A stretch of DNA of 64,000 bases from contig NC_053139.1 in the NCBI RefSeq assembly GCF_016808335.1, positions 21,018,782 to 21,082,781 on the forward strand, written 5' to 3'. Origin of the DNA: Panicum virgatum (lineage: Eukaryota > Streptophyta > Magnoliopsida > Poales > Poaceae). The position numbers and the translations under genes were made by a program. This document shows positions 56,434 through 64,000 of this stretch, piece by piece. Within the stretch, counting starts at the first letter, position 1; every line of letters begins with the position of its first letter. The notes under the pieces were generated by a model. The model ran no database searches. It had not been told where the DNA came from and saw only the letters and a list, made by a program, of their open reading frames with translations.

Positions 56434-57816
56434 CGGGTGTGTTTGGTTGTCCTGGCTAAGCTAGCCAGGCTTAAAATTTAAGCCAGGCTAGTCCAATTCT
56501 GTCCCTACTAGTATATTAGCTCATGTTTGATTGCCTACGTCAACGAAGCTTAGTTTGGTTTTGGTACGTTTGGTTTCCTGGTTCACATTGGATAGCATCA
56601 CCTCCGTTAAGTGGAGTGGTAAGCCCATCACCTCTCTGAATGTTTGCTTGCTTCCACCACCGACTATGCTAGTGTTACTGCCGTGGCGGCCAACTTCGTT
56701 GAGAAGACGCAGGTTCTGGAGCAGAGCAAGAGGGATCTAGACCTGGCATGGTCCAATTGAATTTCAGTGCGTCCAAACAGAACTCTGCCGCCAATAATTG
56801 AGACCCAGGGTGGCCTAATCGAGCACCGCCACCCGCGAATTCCTTCCTCGTCGAGAGCTCATCTTCCTCCGTGTATGTGGCGAAGCTAGTTGTTGTCCCC
56901 GAGAGCGCCGATGCGTGCGGCCATGTGTACACTGCCAAGCATGGGTGCCACTCATCACAGCAGTAGCATGTCAAAGAAGCTAGTAGCAACAGCTCCCACC
57001 ATCACCTCCAAGAACCCCGAACGAGAAAGCTAGCAATCAGAGCAGCCCCAGCGCTCCATCCCGTCTCTGCTTCTCTCTTTCCCTTTGCTAGCCTCTCCAA
57101 TCGGCAAAGCATAGCTGTTTCCCGCTTTTGAGTTTCCTCCAATCCAAGCAGCTTGAGCTCCTCCCTCTCTCTTCCTTTCTCAATCCTATGCTGCTCCCCC
57201 TTCAATCCAAGCACGAGAGCTCCAGCAGCTTCCATCTGGTACTTCCTTGGCTCCTTGCTTGAGCATGAGTTGAGCAGCACACGACAATGAAATCCACCAC
57301 CAATCACCTCCACCTCCAAGCCATAGTGGTCTAGGCATAGCGCGCCCATGGGCTAAGCACTAGCAGGAGTGCACGACAACATGCCCCCCTCCTCTAGCCA
57401 CACGGTCGGCTCCATCTCCATCTCCATCTCCATCTCCATCCTAGAAAGTTGCTGATTCAGGTCTCAGTCCATGGAGGGGAACTCAAATCGGAAAGCACAA
57501 CGTCGATGTTTCGTGTCTCTATCCATGGAGGGGAACTCAAATCGGACGGCACACACTCGGCACCATTCCTCGAGTTCCTCTTCCTCGACGAGCCGCATGC
57601 CGGCGACGACTCATTAGGTGACGGGAGAATGGAGGCGTGCGGCGGTAACAACGGAGGGGGTGAGGGGAACCGTTCAGCTTGGCCAAAGGTGGCTGCGCAT
57701 AGCCTGGTCAAGTTAGTACACACAATTTGAGTGTACTAGCTAAGCCTGGCCAAGAGGCCTTTATTGCATTAGGCTGGCCTGGCTAAGCCCAATGTACAGG
57801 CAACCAAACACGCGTG
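56434..57816. mobile_element. PIF/Harbinger-like non-autonomous element in SBE3 intron 13
   Basis: Target TTA at 56431-56433 and 57817-57819. TIRs CGGGTGTGTTTGG and CACGCGTGTTTGG, with further inverted similarity inward (CCTGGCTAAGC against GGCTTAGCCAGG). 1383 bp, no transposase. ORFs (57002-57349 minus and 57449-57730 plus) show no domain. A 59-bp near-repeat (TCCATGGAGGGGAACTCAAA twice, 57469 and 57523) lies inside. Confidence 0.75.
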
Positions 57817-57905
57817 TTAGAGTATATTGGGATATCTTCAATAATCCTGACTGCTTATCTATAAGGGAGGCTACTTGCCCATAAGCAATGTACTCTTATA
57901 TAATC
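57817..57905 (+). repeat. LTR fragment of the small copia-like family
   Basis: TTAGAGTATATTGGG...GGGAGGCTACTTGCCC...TGTACTC matches the 43747 LTR. Cut on the right by the 57906 copia LTR. Confidence 0.7.
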
Positions 57906-58008
57906 TGTTGGAGTATATTGAGCCCATGTGTATAGAGACCCATGTATAAGTTCTATATATACCCACCCATCTAGGGTTGGAGGAAGATAGCAATTATTCC
58001 CGTCATTA
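57906..58008 (+). repeat. Copia 5' LTR
   Basis: Starts TGTTGGAGTATATTGAGCCC. The end is set by the adjoining primer site and is accurate to a few bases. Confidence 0.85.
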
Positions 58009-58016
58009 TGGTATCA
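58009..58016 (+). promoter_or_regulatory. Copia primer-binding site
   Basis: TGGTATCA, complementary to initiator tRNA-Met, directly after the LTR. Confidence 0.8.
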
Positions 58017-58266
58017 TTAGCCTAGGGTTAGGGTTTTCTCTTTCCTCTCTCCCTCCCACCCACGCAGCCCGTAGCTGCCGCCGCCGCCGGCCCCCTCCCT
58101 TCCCCTCTCCTCCTTCCCTCCTCTCCCTCCCTCCTCTGCTCCGGGCGCAGGGGGCCCTGCGCCGGGCGCGCTGGGCGCCGCCGCCGCCGCCTGGCCCTTT
58201 TCCTCCCCTGCTGCTGCCGCGCTCGGGGCTCGGGGAGGCCCGCGGCCGCCGTACGCCGCCGTCGCG

Positions 58267-60030
58267 ATGACTGCACCCACCGGCGCGGGTCCTCCCGGCG
58301 CAGGCGCAGCCGCGGGCGGCCGCCGACGCGGGCCTCCCGCTCCGATCCGCCCTGGGGCTGCCGCCCTTGCCGCCCCGGCGGGTCCTGGCGCCGCCGCAGC
58401 CGCGGGTGGGGCCGCCGCCGCCGCACAGGTAGGGCCTGCGGCCGCCGCAGCCGCCCAGACCACTGCCGCCGCCGCCCAGGACGTTCTTGGCGCGGGCGCG
58501 GGTGCGGGTGGGCCTTCTGACGTCGCTCAGGACGACGCCGTCGCCGCTGCTGCCGCCGTCACCGCCCACCGAGCCGCGATCGTTGCTGGCAAGCAGCCCG
58601 CAGCCGCCGCGGCCGCCGCCGATCCCACGTGGCCCGAGCTCGGGATGCCTCCCATGGATGCGCCGCTCTCCGCCACCGCCTTCCGTGGTCAGCAGGCCGA
58701 CGCCGCTCTCGCTGCGGCACTCCTCGCCGCCAAGTCGGAAGCTTCGGCGGCCCAGGAGTGGGTCCGCGTGGCTGCCCTCGCCTGGGAGCGCGAGCGCGCC
58801 ACGACCGACGCCCTCGCCCTCCGGGTCGCCGAGGCGGAGCGCTTCCTCCGCGACTCCTCCGGCCAGCCCGTCGACCCCGAGCACGGCGCCTCTTCCTCCC
58901 ACCAGGCCCCGCCCGCTGGTTCTGGACCCCGGTACGACCCGACCGACCCCATGGTCACCCAGCTCCACCTCCAGGCCGCCGGCGTCCAGAACATCAGGGC
59001 CCTGGTCTCCGTCCTCGACACCGCGTCCTCCTCCTACGGCCGCTGGCGGGACCAGGTCCTCCTCACCCTCCGCCGCTACACCCTCGACGACCACGTCCTC
59101 GTCGACTCGCCGATCGAGGCACGTGACGTGACGTGGCTGCGCCTCGACAGCGTCGCCCTGTCCTGGATCTTCGGGACCATCTCCCTGGATCTTCAGGACC
59201 TCGTCAGGACTCACGGCGGCACCGCGCGGTAGGCCTGGGTGGCGCTCGAGGGGCAGTTCCTCGGCAACGCCGAGCACCGCGCCCTCCAGCTCGACGCCAC
59301 CTTCCGCACCTTCGTGCAGGGGGACCTCTTCGTCGGTGAGTACTGCCGGCGGATGAAGAGCATGGCCGATGCTCTTCACGACCTCGGGGATCCGGTGTCC
59401 GATCGGGTCTTGGTGCTCAATGTCCTATGGGGACTGAGCAGCACCTACGACCACCTGAAGGGCTGGATCGCCCGCTAGAGGCCTTTCCCCACCTTCCTGC
59501 AGGTCCGGGACGACCTCGCCCTCGAGGAGATCACCAGGGGTCTCGCGCCTGGATCGTCCTCGCCCACCCCCGCCGCGCTCGTTGCTACTCCACTGGCCTC
59601 CTCCGCTGCTCCTGCCACCTTCCTCCTTGGTGCTGCTCCCGCCGGGCAGACCGGAGGAGGGGGGCGGGGGGGGGGGGGGGGGGGGCGTGGACGTCGCCGG
59701 CGACGGGGTGGTGGTGGTGGCACTGGTGGCCCTGCTTCTGGTAGCACCGGTGCGGGTGGGGGCCGTCGGGGCGCGCCGACACCGGCTCCGGCTCCCGCTC
59801 CTGCCCCTGCCGCTGGAGGTACGCCCTGGCCATCCTTCAGCAACCCATGGTCAGGGCGCATCTCGATGTGGCCGTTCCAGGGTCCGGGAGGGGGGCCTCG
59901 TCCTCAGCTCCAGCCGGCGGCCATGTTCACTGGCGCTGCTCCACTCTTCGCGCCGTTCTGGACCCCGCCCGCTCAGCCCATTTAGCAGCCGACCTGGCCT
60001 GGGGGGTGGGACTAGGCCGCTCTGTCGCAG
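58267..60030 (+). pseudogene. Copia gag with four amber stops
   Basis: One frame from the ATG at 58267 with TAG at 59230, 59476, 59983 and 60013. The N-terminus is an Ala/Gly/Pro-rich extension of about 160 residues, followed by an Ala/Glu-rich helix and the gag core (MVTQLHLQAAGVQNIRALVS, then RWRDQVLLTLRRYTLDDHVL, WLRLDSVALSWIFGTIS, YCRRMKSMADALHDLG). In place of a CCHC knuckle there is a Gly/Arg-rich tract at about 59655-59730 with a long G run. The antisense frame 59379-58006 is open for 457 codons but is only a shadow of this GC-rich DNA. Confidence 0.88.
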
Positions 60031-63000
60031 TCTTTCAGTACCATGGGACTGACGTCGCCGACCAGCACCGAGTGGATCGCCGACTCGGGCGCCTCGTTCC
60101 GCACCACTCCCGATGCTGCTATCCTCTCTTCTGTCCGACCCCCACACCCCTCTTGTCCTTCTTCTATCATGGTTGGTGATGGGTCTTGCCTTCCTGTCAC
60201 CGCCGTGGGTTCTGCTCCTCGACTTCCTAATGTTCTTGTTGCTCCTCAAATGGTTCACAACCTTCTTTCTATTCGCCAGTTTACTGCTGACAACTGTTCT
60301 ATCGAATTTGACTCCTCTGGTCTTACTGTGAAGGATTCGGCTTCCCGGCGTCCGCTCCTCCGATGTGACAGCCCGTGGCCCCTTTACACTCTTCGGCTTC
60401 CTGCTTCCGCTGCCTCACCTTCGGCTTCTTCGTCTTCTGCTTTTGCCGTGACGCCTTCTTCTACCACCTGGCACCGCCGGCTTGGTCACCCCGGCCGCGA
60501 CGTTTTGGCTCAGCTCCGCCGTAGTACCGATGTTCCATGTACTAGGGCTCCTGCTGAGCACCTCTGTCATGCGTGCCAGTTAGGTCGTCATGTTAGACTC
60601 CCTTTTTCTTTTTCTTCTTCGCATGCTACGCATGCTTTTGATCTCATTCACTGTGACCTGTGGACATCTCCTGTACTCAGCATGTCAGGCTATAGATATT
60701 ATCTGGTCATTGTTGATGATTTTTCTTATTACTCTTGGACTTTCCCTTTGCGCGCCAAGTCTGAGACCTTCCCCACCCTCCTCCACTTCTTTGCCTGGGT
60801 GTCCACTCAGTTCGACCTCACCGTTAAGGCCGTCCAGTGTGACAACGGGCGAGAGTTCGATAACTCCACCTCCCGGTCTTTCTTCCTGTCTCGGGGTGTT
60901 CAGCTGCGTATGTCTTGTCTGTATACCTCTCCTCAGAACGGCAAGGCTGAGCGGATGATTCGCACGACGAACGACGTCGTGCGCACCCTTCTGATCCAGG
61001 CTTCTCTCCCCCGCGCTTCTGGGCTGAGAGCCTCCACACCGCCTCCTACCTGCTCAACCGCCTTCCGTCCACTGCTTCTCCTACTCTCACTCCACACCAC
61101 GCTCTTTTCGGTACCCCTCCTCGCTACGACCACCTTCGGGTCTTCGGGTGTGCGTGTTACCCTAACACCTCCGCCACCGCTTCTCACAAGCTGGCGCCCC
61201 GCTCGACTCGTTGTGTGTTCCTCGGGTACTCCCGTGACCACAAGGGGTACCGATGCTTTGACCTCACATCTCGCCGCGTTCTGATCTCCCGACACGTCGT
61301 CTTCGACGAATTGTATTTCCCCTACTCCACCTCCACACTTTCTTCTCATCCCGAGCTGGCGTCTCTGTTTCCGACTGACCCGGTGGTTCAGCCACCGTTA
61401 CCTGTCTGTCCTTTTCCTGCAGGTTTTCCCGGCGCACCGGCACCGCTTCCGGTGATCCCTGCTGCGCCGAGCGCGGCCCCGTTGCCCGCGGTCGCTCCAC
61501 GCGCGGCCCCCGGACCTCCGGTCGTGCCGCGCACGGAACCGGTGTCTCCCGCTGCGCCACGCGCGGCCCCGGTGCCTTCTCCTGCACCTGAGCGGTACGC
61601 TCAGCCAGTGCAGGTGTATCGGCGTCGCTCGGCGCCAAACCCGGCGCCGCAGCGGTACGCTGAGCCGGTGCAGGTGTACCGGCGTCGTTCGGCGTCGACA
61701 CCGGTGCCACCTCCTTCTCCAGAGGCTCCTGCGACGCCGACACCGGAGCCTTCGCCGCCGCCGCCTCCTCCGGCTCCCTCTCGAGCCGAGCCGGAGGTGT
61801 ACCACCCGCCGGTCATCCATCGGGATCCTCGACATATCCATCCCATGGTGACTCGGCGGATAGCGTCCCAGGCCGCTACTCTCTCCGCCACCGAGGGAGA
61901 GCCGCGGGTCTCTCCGGTACCCTCCTCTGTTCGCGACGTCTTGGCGGATCCTCACTGGCGTCGCGCGATGGAAGAGGAGTACGCGACTCTTCTTGCCAAC
62001 CAGACGTGGGACCTCATGCCGCGTCCGTCTGGTTGCAATATGGTGACTGGCAAGTGGATCTGGACGCATAAGCGTCGGGCTGACGGCACGCTGGAGCGCT
62101 ACAAGGCTCGCTGGGTTCTCCGGAGGTTCACTCAGCGGCCTGGTGTGGACTATGATGAGACCTTCAGCCCGGTCGTGAAGCCCGCTACGGTGCGCACGGT
62201 CCTCTCGTTTGCGCTCTCGCGCACTTGGCCTGTGCACCAGCTGGACGTGAAGAATGCGTTTCTTCACGGCACATTGTCCGAGACTTTACTACTCTCAGCC
62301 TGCGGGATTTGTGGACTCGAGTCGTCCGGATATGGTCTGCCGGCTCAACAAGTCTCTCTATGGACTGAAGCAGGCTCCACGGGCTTGGTACTCTCGATTC
62401 GCCACGTTCTTGCTGACACTGGGGTTCACCGAGGCCAAGTCTGACACGTCTCTCTTCATCTACTGCCGTGGGGATGAGACGGCATATCTGCTGCTATATG
62501 TCGATGACATTGTGCTCACAGCTTCCAGTCAGCAGTTGCTTCAGAGTGTCATCTCCTCTCTGCAGCAGGAGTTCGCTATGAAGGATCTCGGTCAGCTCCA
62601 CCACTTCTTGGACGTCACTGTTGAGCCTCGCCCGTCTGGTCTTTTTCTTCACCAGCGGCAGTACGCCCTCGATATTCTGGAGCGGGCTGGGATGACTGAT
62701 TGCAAGCCCTGCTCCACTCCAGTCGACACTCAGGCGAAGCTGTCTGCTGATCTGGGTGATCCGGTGGCTGATCCTACTGCCTACCGGAGTCTGGCCGGCG
62801 CTTTGCAGTACCTCACCTATGCTGTTCAGCAGGTCTGTCTCCACATGCATGATCCCCGGGAGTCACACCTTCCTGCGCTGAAGCGTCTCCTCCGGTACGT
62901 CCGTGGCATTGTGGACCTCGGCCTGGTACTTCACCGCTCGTCCTCTGCTGAGCTGGTGGTCTACACCGACGCTGACTGGGTTGGCTGCCCGGACACTCGT

Positions 63001-63420
63001 CGCTCCACCTCCGGCTACGCCGTCTTCCTGGGCGGCAACCTGGTCTCCTGGTCGTCCAAGCGGCAGCCGGTTGTCTCCCGCTCCAGTGCCGAGGCGGAGT
63101 ACCGGGCTGTCGCTAACGGTGTGGCGGAGGCGTCCTGGCTACGACAGCTCTTGGCGGAGCTCCACAGCCCGCTCGTCAAGAGTACGCTCGTCTACTGCGA
63201 CAACGTCAGCGCCGTGTATCTCTCCACCAACCCCGTCCAGCATCAGCGGACGAAGCACGTGAAGATCGACCTACACTTCGTGCGCGACAGAGTCGCCATT
63301 GGTGATGTTCGGGTACTCCATGTCCCGACTACCTCCCAGTTTGCTGACATCTTCACCAAGGGCCTGCCCTCCTCGACCTTCTCGGAGTTTCGATCCAGTC
63401 TCAACGTAGCCGGTGGGTAG
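60031..63420 (+). pseudogene. Copia pol: protease, integrase, RT, RNase H with two frameshifts
   Basis: Protease WIADSGASFRTT near 60072; pre-integrase HHCC zinc region (WHRRLGHPGRDVL, then CHACQLGRH); integrase acids in HCDLWTSP, CDNGREF and NGKAERM; linker with tandem proline-rich repeats; RT ([44 protein letters not shown], catalytic YVDD near 62500); RNase H (YTDADWVGCPDTRRSTSGYA, SSAEAEYRA), stop at 63418. Frame breaks: loss of one C in the C run at 61008-61012, and a shift near 62281-62286. RT and RNase H beyond the second break form an intact 388-codon ORF. Confidence 0.93.
61575..61720 (+). repeat. In-frame repeat in the copia integrase-RT linker
   Basis: [22 protein letters not shown] unit of about 20 codons occurs twice in full (about 61587-61646 and 61647-61706), with an Ala/Pro-rich repeat upstream. 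Each unit gives a basic RRR motif. Confidence 0.8.
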
Positions 63421-63462
63421 TTGTGGCTTAGGGGGGGTAGTATTTGCCCTTTGTACTCTCAT

Positions 63463-63587
63463 CTTGTCCAGTCTTGAATACCGCTGCGTCGGTTGTTCAG
63501 ACTGCGGGTGGGTGTTAGCTTTCTTGTTGTCCAGTCTTGAACACCGCTGCGCCGGTAGTTCAGACTGCGGGGGGGGGGGGGGGGGGG
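63463..63587 (+). repeat. Duplicated purine-tract unit and G19 run before the copia 3' LTR
   Basis: TGTCCAGTCTTGAA...CAGACTGCGGG occurs twice, 63 bp apart, the second copy ending in 19 consecutive G just before the LTR. Confidence 0.85.
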
Positions 63588-63702
63588 TGTTGGAGTATAT
63601 TGAGCCCATGTGTATAGAGGCCCATCTAGAGGCCCATGTATAGGTTCTATATATACCCACCCATCTAGGGTTGGAGGTATAGAGCAATTATTCCCGTCAT
63701 TA
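63588..63702 (+). repeat. Copia 3' LTR
   Basis: Matches the 5' LTR except for a 12-bp duplication (AGGCCCATCTAG type) and a few substitutions. Confidence 0.85.
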
Positions 63703-64000
63703 ACATGGGCAGACGTGTAAAGCGCGCTTCATGTCCATATGTTGGGAACCACGACAATATAAGCGGGGGAACTCCTTTTATTGGTCTCCTACAAATTGCT
63801 ATAGTTAACAATGTAGCTTGCATATTAGATTTCTTTTGGTGTTTATACAAATGGGTTAGAATATACCTCTTTGGAGCTTAATTAATCGTATTTATTTTCT
63901 ACATGTTTATTAACATATATCTTTCATCAGTTCGCATAATGAAACTAAATATTATTTTTCTACGATGTTATCAAACTTGTTTTGTTGTAATGATCTAGAA
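63703..64000. other. SBE3 intron 13 sequence to window edge
   Basis: AT-rich, no exon recognised. The next SBE3 exon is expected to the right. Confidence 0.5.

Larger units (their letters stand above)
57906..63702 (+). mobile_element. Ty1/copia retrotransposon, nearly complete, in SBE3 intron 13
   Basis: LTRs 57906-58008 and 63588-63702, primer site TGGTATCA at 58009, then gag, protease, integrase, RT and RNase H in the Ty1/copia order on the plus strand, and a G-rich purine tract before the right LTR. The coding frame is broken by four TAG codons and two frameshifts. No matching target duplication is visible (TAATC left, ACATG or TTAAC right), so an edge may have been altered. Confidence 0.93.

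Noticed and set aside
58006..59379. 457-codon minus-strand ORF, rich in Gly/Arg/Glu
   Set aside because: It is antisense to the copia gag in very GC-rich DNA, has no domain, and its composition mirrors the sense codons. It is a shadow frame.
59230..60015. Programmed readthrough of TAG codons in copia gag
   Set aside because: Four ambers plus two frameshifts downstream, and no consistent readthrough context, fit decay better than recoding.
61264..62267. Long minus-strand ORFs opposite copia pol, including an Arg-rich one
   Set aside because: They lie opposite recognisable integrase/RT sequence and follow its repeats in reverse. Not genes.
63569..63587. G19 run as a G-quadruplex regulatory element
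   Set aside because: It sits exactly at the polypurine tract of the copia 3' LTR and is prone to slippage or sequencing error. A regulatory role is not supported.

Overview
This is plant nuclear DNA, almost certainly from a grass (Poaceae). The evidence is a split, GC-rich-first-exon gene for the plastid branching-enzyme-like protein SBE3, grass-type MITEs and Helitron ends, and Ty1/copia, Ty3/gypsy, LINE and caulimovirid remnants packed into each other. The species cannot be named from the sequence. I found no rRNA, tRNA or CRISPR array.

Layout. 1-3900: a decayed endogenous pararetrovirus (Caulimoviridae) read on the minus strand, from a tRNA-Met-type primer site at about 3890 through a Cys/His cluster and coiled coil, aspartic protease, reverse transcriptase, RNase H and a viroplasmin-like ORF. 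No room is left for movement and coat protein genes. 4560-5330: a roughly 260-bp duplicated non-genic segment. 6548-7782: a Mutator-like element with long inverted repeats and GC-rich cargo. 7900-8730: two MITEs. 8832-17234: a Helitron in minus orientation with textbook ends, itself inserted next to the 5' end of a second Helitron. 18875-20076: a tandem TRIM-type array of LTRs. 20340-24540: plus-strand fragments, introns included, of three unrelated genes (RPA2-like, DNA ligase I-like and a DExH-box RNA helicase), all broken, with a hAT-like element inside a helicase exon. 26228-27875: copia remnant. 28958-37604: a LINE split by a 6.5-kb gypsy-type LTR element with a perfect 5-bp target duplication.

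38004 to beyond the right edge: the one apparently intact host gene, a 1,4-alpha-glucan-branching-enzyme-3-like gene (plus strand). Thirteen exons can be placed with consistent splice phases, giving 690 codons; the 3' exons lie beyond position 64000. Its introns hold at least ten mobile elements: two hAT-type elements in intron 4, a small LTR element and a solo LTR in intron 6, two related small LTR elements with nested solo LTRs and a MITE in intron 10, a solo LTR in intron 12, and a Harbinger-like element plus a 5.8-kb copia element in intron 13. Many have exact target-site duplications.

The most interesting biological point is that SBE3 keeps the branching-enzyme scaffold while two of the three canonical GH13 catalytic acids are replaced (Asp to His, Asp to Asn). 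The most interesting genomic points are the caulimovirid without space for MP/CP, the Helitron with exactly definable ends, the RPA2/ligase/helicase fragment cluster, and a small LTR-element family that repeatedly landed in one gene.
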